Made by a program: the position numbers and the translations under genes
Notes under the pieces: generated by a model
Databases searched by the model: none
Seen by the model: the letters and a program-made list of their open reading frames with translations, nothing else
What the model was told of the DNA's origin: nothing
Shown here: in pieces, positions 12,090 to 22,964 of the stretch
Layout: each line of letters begins with the position of its first letter
Numbering within the stretch: position 1 is the stretch's first letter
Assembly: GCF_963678635.1 (NCBI RefSeq)
Contig: NC_087071.1
Span: 33,656,141-33,720,140, forward strand
DNA: 64,000 nt
Direction: 5' to 3'
From: Symsagittifera roscoffensis
Lineage: Eukaryota; Xenacoelomorpha; Acoela; Convolutidae

Positions 12090-12566
12090 TTATAAAATGT
12101 AAATTATATTATGCAATATATAGATCAGCATACAACACCAAGGACGAACATCCAAAGACAAAACGACCCCACTACACTCGAAAAAGAATGGCCAACCACA
12201 ATCGATATGCCGCTCACAAACACAACTCAAAGGATTTAGAGTACGACTTGACTTCGCAGAAAAGGACTTCATTGAACTAGACCAATGACCACCTCGATGT
12301 TCAAGTATACGTACAGATCCGAGTAACCAGGCATCCCCTCCACGCACAATCTCCACGCCATTCCCAGACAAGATCAAACACAAAGAAGTTCTCATCAATG
12401 AAACAGAAAAACCTGACATAGCCAACCATTCTGAAATCAGATTTGAGTTTGTTGCGAAAACCCAGTCGTTGTCATGAGAAGACACAACGATTGAACCTGG
12501 AACTTCTCTAACAAGAGAACCCAGAAGAAATATGATGTTCGCCAAATACCAACGTCCATCATCCAT
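12090..12566 (-). CDS. Antisense 158-aa ORF inside the LTR of copy A
   Basis: The LTR strand opposite to the element carries an uninterrupted ORF of 158 codons starting MDDGRWYLANIIFLLG. It contains Cys and Trp clusters in its C-terminal half (CERHIDCGW) and a hydrophobic end. All three LTRs of copy B hold the same ORF but with a one-base loss after codon ~55, splitting it into 63 and 95 codons. Antisense LTR genes exist in some retroviruses (HBZ of HTLV-1 is the known case), but there is no evidence of expression and the frame could be open by chance. Confidence 0.3.
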   Translation of the reverse strand: MDDGRWYLANIIFLLGSLVREVPGSIVVSSHDNDWVFATNSNLISEWLAMSGFSVSLMRTSLCLILSGNGVEIVRGGDAWLLGSVRILEHRGGHWSSSMKSFSAKSSRTLNPLSCVCERHIDCGWPFFFECSGVVLSLDVRPWCCMLIYILHNIIYIL

Positions 12567-12733
12567 CCTTTGAATTACAGAAAGACTATTCTAAAAAACT
12601 CTGTAAAACCCGGATGGGTGGAACCTGATCTAAACTACATTTTATGATTGGATAAATTAGATATTTTACCAATGTAAAGTATTTAATATTAACCAATCAT
12701 GATCCATCTGACTAACAATCCACTTATTTGTAA

Positions 12734-12761
12734 GTGCTGAAATTACTAGTAATTTCAGCAC
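12734..12761. repeat. Perfect inverted repeat in the LTR of copy A
   Basis: Two 13-base arms (GTGCTGAAATTAC and its reverse complement) are separated by TA, so the 28-base structure is a near-perfect palindrome. A second smaller inverted repeat (CACTTA-TTTG-TAAGTG) overlaps its left side. All LTRs of copy B keep both arms exactly and differ only in the two central bases (AA). Confidence 0.85.
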
Positions 12762-13001
12762 CAGAGAGATTTGAATTTAACTTAGAAATTAGTTGACTCT
12801 CCAAGAAGACTTCAGCAGCCGCAATAAACCAGTATACCCTAGATCTATTGAGCCTAGCAGAGACTAGTTAAACAACCTGAGACTAGATAGTATAAGAGTA
12901 AGATTAGGATTGGTATTAGACTAAGAAGTTGCACGAATCTATCCGGCCGAAAATAAGATAGCGTGATGAGCAGACGGTGTACCCTATCCGAAATTACTCT
13001 A

Positions 13002-13028
13002 TGAGTTATACACAAGGGTCATAACTCA
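13002..13028. repeat. Hairpin at the LTR terminus, copy A
   Basis: The last 27 bases of the LTR read TGAGTTAT ... ATAACTCA, 8-base perfect arms around an 11-base loop. In the LTRs of copy B the 27-base length and the outer arms (TGAGTTA/TAACTCA) are kept while the middle has changed. This suggests that the fold or the terminal recognition sequence is what is maintained. Confidence 0.7.
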
Positions 13029-14640
13029 ATGGGTATCTGTTCAAATAGGGTCGATTTAGGGTAGAGAGAAGCTCAATTGAGAGATAGTGATAGAAAAAAC
13101 ATAGTTCAGCGGCGACAATTTGAGATAATATGGAATGTTTTCCTAGGTAACTTCCCAAATGGCATGATTCCCAAATGGCATAAAAATAAAAACTTTTCCA
13201 AAATGGCATAAATTTTAAGTTTTCATTGTAATTTAAACGTTTTCTATCTATTTCTATTTGTAACATTTTGTCAGTAACAAAAGAATATGCAGAAGATTTG
13301 GAATAAATTGCTTCCAAACAAATTTACGCAACAAATTTATCAAAAAAATGACCACAAGAAGCTTATTAATAACCGCAAGCTTATGCTTCTTGCTTTTAAT
13401 AAAAAAATCTACAACTTTTTCAAGATAAAATGTCAATCAGCATTTGAATTGACAATTTGACTTATTTTCTCACATTGTTCACGAAAAAAATGATCTCGAT
13501 TTTTTCAATGCAACTGTTTGGGAATTATGCCATTTAAGACGTAATCGGTTTTCTATTATATCGTGTGCTCTCCAAAATTTCTGATGTTCATTATAAGTGT
13601 TTAGTTTTTTGTTTTTAGTTTACATTCTTAGTTTTTTAATTTGTGCGTCTAGCAATATTTCGTGAGAAATCTTTTTAATTGCCGAAGCCTCTTGTGAAGA
13701 ATTTCTGATTGCTGATAACTTATGCAGTTTTTTTACAAGATTTAGATGTTTTTAATCAAAAAAGGTCTTAAAGAGTTGAATATTACTTATGTCAAAGTCA
13801 ATTTCTCAAGTTTGAGTTTTCCAGGNNNNNNNNNNNNNNNNNNNNNNNNNNNNNNNNNNNNNNNNNNNNNNNNNNNNNNNNNNNNNNNNNNNNNNNNNNN
13901 NNNNNNNNNNNNNNNNNNNNNNNNNNNNNNNNNNNNNNNNNNNNNNNNNNNNNNNNNNNNNNNNNNNNNNNNNNNNNNNNNNNNNNNNNNNNNNNNNNNN
14001 NNNNNNNNNNNNNNNNNNNNNNNNNCCATTATCCTGGTTGGTAAGGGTGACACTACCTACATAAAAAAAAATTTATCCATGTTTTTTAATGATTTATGGT
14101 ACAGTTGCTAATTGAAATCTTAAAAACTCGGACCCCAACATAAAATGAAAAAAAGGTTAAAAAATATCTGAATTTAAAATCATCCGGCATCTGCAAAACA
14201 AAAGAATTAAAAGCTTCGCAACATCCCCAGTTTTCGTGTATGTGAGGTATTTTGAGCTCATGTCAAAAAAAACTGAGAAAAACATTTTGAAATAACGATA
14301 TTCCAATCATCCAAAACGAAATTATGGCGACAATTGTTCAAAGAAAACATTAGAAAAAAAATTAAAAAGGATAGATGGGTGCTGTGCAAGTTGAAAAAAA
14401 TATTTTCTTGGACGTCGTGTACGATAGAGCTATGCAAATGCATACAATTTTAGTGATGTAGACATAGGCATAAACTATTACAATTAACTTCAAAAAAAAC
14501 AAATAAACAAAAATATGAATAATTTTTTTTTCAAGTTTCATGAAAAAATTATCAAATTTTGTGACAAATACGTTTTTTTTATTTGGTCCTACAACCCCTA
14601 CGTTTTTAAGTGCACAAAAACAAAAAAAAAGAATATTCGG
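13029..14640. other. AT-rich non-coding DNA with assembly gap
   Basis: I see no credible ORF, RNA gene or named repeat here. A run of 200 N (13826-14025) marks an assembly gap of nominal length, so a feature could be hidden in it. Confidence 0.6.
13826..14025. other. Assembly gap (200 N)
   Basis: Exactly 200 undetermined bases, the usual placeholder for a gap of unknown size. Apparent reading frames through it have no meaning. Confidence 0.99.
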
Positions 14641-17600
14641 TCAAATGAAAAGTCACAACTTCTGTTATAACGAAAGTGATAAACCCTACACATAGCTAAA
14701 AAAATTACTTTGCAATCAATCAACTTCAAACACACAATTTATTGAGCAAAAAACATGAAAAACTCGTCATCTTGCGGCAACAGTTATCAAATTTTTCTCC
14801 AAAATTTACTCAACTTGTTTGGAAGCAATGGAAGCAATGAAAAGTGAAAAAGTCGCTGATCGCAAATGTCACTCGAATTAATGTTCTCTTATAAAATATT
14901 GTTTGTTTTTGATTGGCGGCTTGATCAAAATGACAATACAAACTTCTCATTCTCAACAAAAAGAAAATTTCTCAATTTTTGAATCAAAACAAGTAGAAAA
15001 AAATCATGACTTCTGTGTGATAACAAGGTTCCTATATCAAAATTTGTCTGTTTTGGACAAATGGTTCCCTCAAATAAACTATTGTTTGTATTTTACAAAA
15101 TCTCTATCAATGATGAGAGTAGTTTTAATCGCAAGAGTAATAGATTGCTTTTTGCTTGAACATAAAAAAAAACAAATAAAGGACAAATGACAGACTGTTT
15201 TTTGGTTTGGAGTGACCAAAGATGGCCGACCAAAGCAGTATTTGATTTACAAAATTATTTACAAAACATATGGGCCTAAATTGATTAAAAGTCTCATTAT
15301 CACACCATTCTCATCCATTAAATTGAAATTCGAAAAACTGGTCCACCTTTTGAGGTTTTTATTTAGTTAATCAACTGGTAAAAAGTCGCAAACCGGATTA
15401 GAAGGTATTCGGATGACTTGTATTCTTTTGTTAGAAAAATTTTCGACATAGAGCATCCACTTTGCATAAGATGAGATGCATTATTTGCATAAAATGAGAA
15501 AAAAAACATCTAGTTAACTAAAAGTTGACAAAAAATCAAAAAGAACGAAAGTTATATTCCCTGCATTTGAGGTTATATTCTCTACACATTCTCAATGACA
15601 TATAGAAAGTGTAATCTTGCGGCAACTGTAAAAAAACGTTTTTTAAGAAAAATTTTACGCAAAAATCAAAGTCTAAAATTCTTGTCCAAAGTTGGAGACA
15701 ATGAAAGAAAGTTGAAACTCGCTGATTGCAAAGGTCATTATGTTCTCATAAAAATGACTGATATTCCTTTGAGTAATTTTCTAATCATTCTCTAAGTTTT
15801 TTTCAATTTCATCATTTAAAAACAGCTGTCATTAAATACAGTTAATTTTTCCAGAAAAAAAATGTTTTTTGTTTTTGACAACCAAAATCAGAAAAAATGA
15901 AAGTTCAGTTTAGTAGCAACGTTCCTAGACCAGAAAAAGTTTTTCTGGACAGTTGCTTTTTTTCTATTTTGCATTCACAAGCTCAGTGTTAATGAAAATG
16001 AGCAGGACGAAACACTGTGGGTAGTTGCTTTAACAATAAAAAAAACAAATTGGGAAATTAAAAACTATAAGCAAAAAAATTCATACAAATGGAAAACTCT
16101 TCCTGTTTCTGGAGGAACCAGCTTTTTCTGGCAACGTTTTTGTTTCTTTTTACAATTTGTTACAAAAAATCAATTTATGTTTAATTAAATTAATTATTTT
16201 TTAGCATTATTAATCACCGTATGTTAAAATTCAAAAAACTGGTCCTGATGTTGAGTTAATGCAGGGGGTTATTTAAGCTTTGAGTTAACCATTGGTCAAA
16301 AACACACTTTAAAAAAATGTTTTCGACTAAAATGTACTCCCTTTTACAACAAGTTTGGTTCTTTAGCCATCACAACATTTCAATCGATGCACAGAACCGA
16401 AAAATGCAAGACAATTGGGGTACTGATAAAAGGCTCAATTTCATGAAGAATGGATTTTTTTTCTAACACACAGCCAAAAGTAGTTTTACAATAAATCAGT
16501 TTGAAACACCAAGTGATTATACAAAATGACATTTGCAAGATCTTCCAGCAACTACTCAAACACGCATATTCATTTTTTTTCAAATTGGATGGCCAAAGAA
16601 AAAAATGAGATGTGAAACACGGTTTGAAATGACTGATTGCAAACGCCAATCAAATCATTTTGGTCTCCTAAAGATGGTATATCTTTGAGATGTTGTATAG
16701 TCAAAACTTAAGCAAATTCAAACTTTGGTCAATAAATTTGATCAAAAATCAAAAATGTCGATAACGACAATCGATTCTTCAGGAAGTAAATAAAGTGTGT
16801 TTTTGACAATCCAAATTCGGAAAAAATCATTGATTTTGTGAGGTAGCAACAATCCTAGATCAGAAAATTTTTCTGCGTTGTTGTTTTTGAGCGAGAACGC
16901 ATATTGTGAGTAGTTGTATCACCAAGTCTAATTGATTGAGTTTTGTCTCAACCAAAAAAATGAGCCAAAAAATTGGACAAATGATGAATGATGAACTATT
17001 CCTGTGTTTGGGGGATTATTTGTTTCCTGTAAAACACAGTTTTCACACAAAACATTTAAACCTTTGCTTTATTTAATAAATTAATTTCACCAACCGAATC
17101 AACCACCATACAACCAAACTGAACAACTGGTCCACCACTGAGTTCAAGCAGAGAGTGATATTGATTTTTTTTTTAATTAGCAAAAAAACAAGAGTAAGAG
17201 AGTATTCGAAATTATGTGCAAATTATTTTCCTGCGTTTTGCCCAACAGCTCCATACCAATTTGATCAGTGAACAAAACGAGAGAGGTACAATCAAGTTGT
17301 TATAAAAAAAACAGGCAGAAACTCATGTACAACGAGAGTTATTTTACCTACACACCTTTAAATTAAAAAAATAGCCGAATTGAACAAGCAAGTTGTAAGA
17401 TAAAATTGGATGAAAGTTGCATATCTTGGAGTAAATACCCAAAAAGCTCAAATTCAAGTTATTACTCAACTTGGAAGTACAAAGTTGGACTCAATCAGAA
17501 GTGAAAAACAGTGAACGCTCGCTGATCGCAACGGTCATTTAAAAAATTAGTTTCTTTCAAAAAATGAAATATTTTCCAGTGGTTTTAAAAACATAAACTA

Positions 17601-17860
17601 AGCTAAAAATTTTGTTTGATTTTTTAAAAAGAGCCCTCAATCAATACAGTAGATTCTTCAGGAGGATTTAAAATTTTTAATTTAACAATTAAAACCAGGA
17701 AAAAACCTTGGAAAAATTTTGTGAGCAGGTTTATCAATATAAGTAATTGATTAAATTTTGCCTCAACCAAAAAATGAACAAGAAAATTGGCCAAATGATG
17801 AACTGTTCCTGTTTCTAGGGGATTAATTTTTTCCTGTAAAGTAGAGTTTTTTCATTAAAC

Positions 17861-18051
17861 GCTCTTTTTACAACACATATGAGCCTTTGTATGATTTGAG
17901 ATTTTTGTTCTAAAAACAGTATCAACCACCATATGACAAATTTTGGAGAACTGCCCCACCAATGAGTTTATGCCGGGACCGATATCGATTCAATTATAAT
18001 GAGTAAGAGTGTAATCGAATAACATGTGCAATTTTTTCTCATGAGCTCCGT
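17861..18051 (+). repeat. Direct repeat, first copy (~190 bp)
   Basis: From the segment leading into ACAACACATATGAGCC to GAGCTCCGT this is almost identical to 19055-19248. It is the youngest duplication in the degenerate array, with only a few substitutions. Confidence 0.9.
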
Positions 18052-19054
18052 CCCAGAGCCCTAAAACAATTTGATCAGTGCACAGAACGGGACAGGTACA
18101 ACTAAGTTTTTATTTAAAAAGTGGCAGAAACATAGGTACAACGGCAGTTATATTATTTACACACCACATATAAAATGTTACAATCAGGTAACTTGAAACA
18201 AGCAAGTTTTTGATCAAATCGGCATAAATAAAAGGAATTTTTTCAGCAAAACCAAAAACAAAATCCATCAATTTTAAAAAATCCACTCTTTTAAAAAACC
18301 ATCAACAAAAACAGTAAATCTTTTTAAAAAAATAATTAAGGAGTGAAAAAGTTTTATTTTGATATTTAAACCAGGAAAAAATCTTGTTTTCTGCATTCCT
18401 AGATCAAAAAGCTTCTGTTATGAACATATGTAATTCCTCTATTTTGGATTTAAAATTTAAAAACTCTGTGCTTTCGATTATGAGCAGGACAAAATGCTGC
18501 GGCGAGCAGCTTTAGTAACACTAGTAAAAGATAATAATTTGCTTCAAACCGAAACAAAACGCTTAATTTTATCATCCTTATCAACCAATATATGACAAAA
18601 TCGTTAGAAAATTGCTCCCATTATTGATCTTATTTATGATTATGATTAACAAGAGTGATTATGATTAACTAAGTGAACAAAAATTACACTCCGATTGAAA
18701 ACAGGTTCTTGATTTTTCGGGTTCTTGAGGTTCTCTGTCACATGCTTTTTTCAGTTCAACTGAATTCAAAAAAGTTACTTTTGCTGGTCGACATGAAAAT
18801 CTATATGTGATTTTTTATCAAACACAACTTGTTTTTCAAAAACTGCAGAAAGTGAGCTACTTATGTAGCTTATTTCAATTCCTGATGAGATGTAAAACCA
18901 ATTTAGCTTTTTCTCAATCAGCTGGTTTCTCAAAATTTGTGACTAAGTTGTAGAAAAAATCGACATCAAAAGCTTTTGGTTTTTTGTTGGTAGATCTGCC
19001 AACACAAGTTTTTGATGTCCTTTGTTAGAGTTCATTTTTAATTTAGTTTGCACA

Positions 19055-19248
19055 GCTCTTTTATTTACAACACATATGAGCCTTTGTATGATTTGAGATT
19101 TTTGTTCTAAAAACAATATCAACCACCATATGACAAATTTTGGAGAAGTGTCCCACCAATGAGTTTATGCCGGGACCGATATCGATTCAATTATAATGAA
19201 TAAGAGTGTAATCGAATAACATGTGCAATTTTTTCTCATGAGCTCCGT
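19055..19248 (+). repeat. Direct repeat, second copy (~190 bp)
   Basis: Near-identical to 17861-18051 (for example AACTGCCCC against AAGTGTCCC). The array ends exactly at the end of this copy, where the sequence changes to the decayed 3' end of the S1 peptidase gene. Confidence 0.9.
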
Positions 19249-19431
19249 GGAAAAACCTTATACCCACCTTCAATCCAAAAGTGTTTATCCGACAGCATTG
19301 CGATAAACTAAGGGAGTCTGAAAAATTTGTACTAAAACTCCACAGAGCCTAACGGCATTCTGTTTTTTTTTTCAGATTACCTGCAACTTTACCAAATCAG
19401 TTCTATTAAACAGTCTCCATCTGACAAAAAA

Positions 19432-19620
19432 CTAAACTTTTGTAAAATATACTTTCCATCTATCTGTAAAATAACCGGCGAAAAAATCACCATTTGGAGT
19501 TCCAGCAGCCGGAATAGTCAACAAGTTATCAAAATTGTAAATGCACTTGTTGAGGTACCTAACGACAATACTCAGACATTATTGGTTCACTTCTGAGTAA
19601 ATTCAATGAATCAAAAACCA
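19432..19620 (-). pseudogene. Decayed last exon of the first S1 peptidase-like gene
   Basis: On the - strand the peptides SEPIMSEYC and, one frame away, NKCIYNFDN...GDFFAGYFTDRW line up with GNPLYTFHC, PKCIFGVAS and GSFFANVPLFARW in the last exon of the second S1 gene (53560-53850). The shift between the frames at about 19556 and the lack of a GDSGGP motif point to a decayed exon. The match is short, so this is tentative. Confidence 0.35.
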
Positions 19621-20465
19621 ATCAAAAATTAGTGGCTGAGAAGCGTCCATAAGAGCTAGATCAAAGTTGAGCAGACATTTGTTGTTATTTTTGGATCTCA
19701 TTTCATTGTTATATCTGTCAGCTCGTTCCTTTTCAGACAGCAAAACCGGTTTGCAATAGATCAATCATCAATATAAGGCCAGTGTCAAAGATGGCAAGTT
19801 TTTGGTCTACCTGTCAGCTGGTTTCTCATAGAATGCAAAACAGTCTTCCAAAAAGTCAATCACCTTCAGAATTACATTTGTATTTTACAAAATATAACAA
19901 AACAGAGCAATTTAATTTTAAATCAAACAATTACTTTTGAGGGACAGAAACCCTAACTGAGAGGGTTTAAAAAACAAGGAAAACAATCCGGAGGTTTTCT
20001 CAGAGCAAAGAAATAGTGTAAATAGTTGCAGTGGCGTTGAAATTTTGAAAAGAATCGAGGACGGAATGATATGCACTTGTTGTTTGTGTTCAAGAGAATT
20101 ATTTTTGAGAAGATGTAAGAAATACAATGGAGAATCAATGGACAAGTATCTCAGAAGCATGTAGTTGCAAAATAAACATAAAGCAAGCTTTAAAATTGGA
20201 CGAGCGTGATTTTGAGTTTTTTCTCTGAAAAATAAGGAGATATAAACAATTTTTTTTATCAACGACTTTCAAACGAATGACTACCAGCATTGCTCAAATT
20301 AAAATGATTTCTTGATGTATGAGAGAAACCTTAATGGCTAAAACTGCACTCCCATAAAATTGAAACAAAATTTGAGTCGAATTTTGCTTTGTTGAAATCA
20401 ACTTGTTTTGCTGAATTTGCATGTGGGTTTTGCCCTTAATGAATGAAGAAAAGCGTAAAGCTAAC

Positions 20466-20524
20466 CTGCAGAATGGCGGGAAAAACTTGCATCTGTTTTG
20501 ACGTAGCACCCATTCCACTTGAGC
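20466..20524 (-). CDS. S1 peptidase-like gene 1, exon 4 (59 nt)
   Basis: A 59-nt exon between acceptor CCATATAG and donor GTTAGC. It encodes SSGMGATSKQMQVFPAILQ, matching the GWG-x-T...LQ segment of trypsin-like proteases with Met in place of the usual Trp. The second gene has an exon of exactly the same length and phase (54101-54159; SCGMGSTS...VLQ), which supports the call. The phase does not join cleanly to exon 3 (one base short), so either a small exon is missing or the gene is damaged. Confidence 0.6.
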
Positions 20525-20785
20525 CTATATGGATGAAGTTAAAACGAATCAAAGACGCAAATACTTTTATATTTTTCGATAAGTTGTTCGCAATTTTTCG
20601 GAATAAAAGTTTTTTTTGCCATATTTTATGCCATATTTTATTCAATTTGTCAGCAAAAATGAAACAAAATGGTTTATCAAACAAACAACTCAGGCTCTGA
20701 GGAAAAAAATTGTTTAAATTGTTTAAATTTTTCAAAAAAAAAATAATCGATTTTTTACGGCTGAACACTTTAGTTTTAATTTCAC

Positions 20786-22964
20786 CCCTAAAATATCCGA
20801 CCCGCCATAAACGGGATTGAGGGAGCAGATTGGTAAAATGCGATTCTGGTCCAAAATCGGATGATTCAACTTAAGAAGAGCAATGTCGTTCTTGAAGTAT
20901 TGGTCTCTTATTTCGAAGCTGAAATAGAATTAAAAGATTTTTCGTATCAAGGCAGTCACAACAATTTCACCATCACACATCATAATGTCGCTCCACATTG
21001 TTTTGCTAAGTTTTTGAAAAACAGAAAAAAAATATTTTAACAGCCAATAACCATAAGTAGAATTTGCAATTGGGTTGGTAATGAATGATGATGGAAAAGC
21101 TTGCCCGATGGACACCAGGTATTCGGATAGTAATGAACAGCCAGTTAGCAGGCTTTTTAGTGAGACAAGTTATCTAATTTTACAACTTTAACGTACAAAG
21201 CCTAGGAATAGAACTAAGAACATGCTAGTTGAAAAACAGGTAGTAAAAATGGTCAATTATTAGGTTTTGAGGCGCGCGTGATCTCATTGGTAATAAATCT
21301 GTTGTACGATGTTTATCGTGAAATAGTAAAACATAATTTCTTGTTGTTTTGTAAAAGAGTCGTGGCGAACGTTTTTTGCAGTTTTTTCCCACTAAAAAAA
21401 CTGCAAAAAACTTTACCGCCACATCAATAACAAAATCTAAGTTATTTCATAAAGCACCATAAAATTGCAAGTAATTTTTATCTCGACATGACTGCATCAA
21501 GTTGGTATCTTCAGAGGAGACGTTGAAAATTAAACGACCAAAATGGCCTTGTTTAAAACAATTTTATATGTATGTGGTTTTTTTTTGCAGTCAGAGTCTA
21601 TGCCTCAAGGTTTTTTGAAGCCTCAAAAACATGCAGAAGATGCCCAAACAGAAAGATCGATCTTTTGAATTAATTTTTCTGCAAGCCATTAAAACTCCAA
21701 TATAACGTTTGATTTGAGTTTGAGATTCCTAAGAAAATTCGGAACATAATTTTTTAGCTTAAATTTTTTTGATACCTGGATGGAATAATTTTTTTGTGAA
21801 CCGTATTGTGTCGGAGAATCGGATTGCTAGGATACACCACTTGTCCAGCATCCAACAAAATGAAGATGTCTTCAACTAAACGAATTAAATAAGATTAAAA
21901 TAGAGACAGTTGCTTAACAAATTTTGACCAAATTGTTAGCGTTATACAATGCCACATCAATAACAACAAAATTGTATCGTCAAATCAACATTTTTGACCC
22001 AGAAAATCCATCTAGAAACATGTACTTATCATGGAAACTCTTTTCGAGTTTTGGTTTATTTTCTTCTCTCTTCTGGTTTATCTATTATGATATAATAGAT
22101 TAAACTGTTTGCATTGTATATTCCACTCACAGTAATATTTACTACTTTTACAACGAAATGAAATCTCATTGCGAGAACGCCGTAGAATTTTTCAGCCCGT
22201 TTTCAGGCGCCTCTGATTCTTCTATGACTTCTGATGATTTGTAAAATCGATAGTTATTCAATAAATCAATAAAAATGTGGGAAAAAATTTAGTAGAGAAA
22301 AATTAACCAAAAAAGTAGTAAAAAATTATGAACCAAAAAAAGGCTTAAGAATAGCTTAAGCTAGCATCAAAAACTGAGCATAAGAATAACAAAAAGAACA
22401 TAAGCTTTGCAAATGTTTGCTTTTTTTTCAGTTTTTATTTCACTTGTTTGTGCATAAAAATTTGCAATTGATTTTTCTAATTCAGAGATTCAGAAAAACC
22501 GAAACAGTTTTTGATGCTATTTTATACAGTCAAAAACTAGGTGAATAACTATTTTCTACCGCAAACTTGCAATTTTCTCATGCTAATTTTTTTACATAAA
22601 TTTTTTTACGAGCTGATATTCGTACAATCCTTTAAACTAATTTTAAAATTTTATAACATGTTCGGAGAAATTATTTTAAATATTATCTAAATAAGATTAG
22701 CTAACCAGGTGGGGCCGAAACACAATGTGCAGCGGTGATTACCCAATATGGATGTATAATAGTGGCACCACAAAATGTTTTCCAATTCCTAAAAAGGACT
22801 GAAGCAAAAAATGGTCGCCCTACTGGTGCATTAAAACCATTGACAATCAAAGATCTTTCTGCTAGTTTGAAGTTATTTTCTGGTTTTTCATGATTTTTGA
22901 TGAACACTCTTGATTGCGTTTGAACCAAAAACGAAGTTAACAAAAGTACTGTAAAGTGGAACAT
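20786..22964 (-). CDS. S1 (trypsin-like) peptidase gene 1, exons 1-3
   Basis: Three exons join in phase on the - strand: 22964-22706 (259 nt), 21875-21776 (100 nt) and 20918-20786 (133 nt). Exon 1 has a signal peptide (MFHFTVLLLTSFLVQTQS), the activation-type N-terminus LIVNGFNAPVGRPFFAS and the catalytic His box ITAAHC. Exon 2 gives ILLDAGQVVYPS...VHKKIIPS. Exon 3 gives the catalytic Asp box NDIALLKL and PIC. Splice sites are canonical (GTTAGC, GTATC and GTGAA donors; GTTTAG and TTTCAG acceptors). Family members are secreted serine proteases. The C-terminal serine exon appears degenerate (19432-19620), so this is probably a protease homologue or pseudogene. Confidence 0.75.

Larger units (their letters stand above)
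1..13028 (+). mobile_element. Ty3/gypsy-like env-bearing retroelement, copy A (5' truncated by window edge)
   Basis: The sense strand carries, in order, protease C-terminus, RT, RNase H, integrase, two small membrane ORFs, a methionine-free ORF, env, ORF Z and a 3' LTR ending at 13028. The order and most of the sequence match copy B at 27321-47010 on the opposite strand. The GPY/F-type module after the integrase core and the PR-RT-RH-INT order are typical of Ty3/gypsy (Metaviridae). Frameshifts in pol, env and ORF Z and a stop in env make it defective. The sense strand is A-rich and G-poor throughout. Its 5' LTR, gag and the DSG site of the protease lie left of the window. Confidence 0.92.
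11019..13028 (+). mobile_element. 3' LTR of copy A (right end exact, left end uncertain)
   Basis: From 11829 to 13028 it aligns (1200 bp) with the 1197-bp 5' LTR remnant of copy B (45814-47010, inverted), and the rest up to the ORF Z stop aligns with the 3' LTRs of B. It ends in TAACTCA at 13028. The left end lies somewhere after the ORF Z stop and cannot be fixed because the only 5' LTR in the window is truncated. A splice-donor-like CAGGTAAGTATGA lies just after the stop. Confidence 0.75.
14641..19249. repeat. Degenerate tandem array, period about 0.87-0.91 kb
   Basis: Related sentences recur in order. The phrase GCTGATCGCAAAGGTCA (with variants) begins at 14855, 15721, 16632 and 17521, spacings of 866, 911 and 889 bases. 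A second marker, CCTAGAYCAGAAA, recurs near 15926, 16852 and 18398, and a third (CAACCACCATATGAC...CCACCAATGAGTT and variants) near 15305, 16215, 17100, 17925, 18570 and 19120. The units have diverged strongly and carry no conserved ORF, so this is old satellite-like or duplicated non-coding DNA. Confidence 0.7.

Noticed and set aside
13746-14111. Open frames passing through the N runs (also 62114-62464)
   Set aside because: They exist only because N was read as sense codons.
20945-21005. On the - strand, CGAT-like and MMCDGEIVVTAL resemble a second trypsin His-box exon
   Set aside because: It lies within the intron between exons 2 and 3 that already join in phase, needs a frameshift, and lacks the His-Cys; at best a decayed duplicate.
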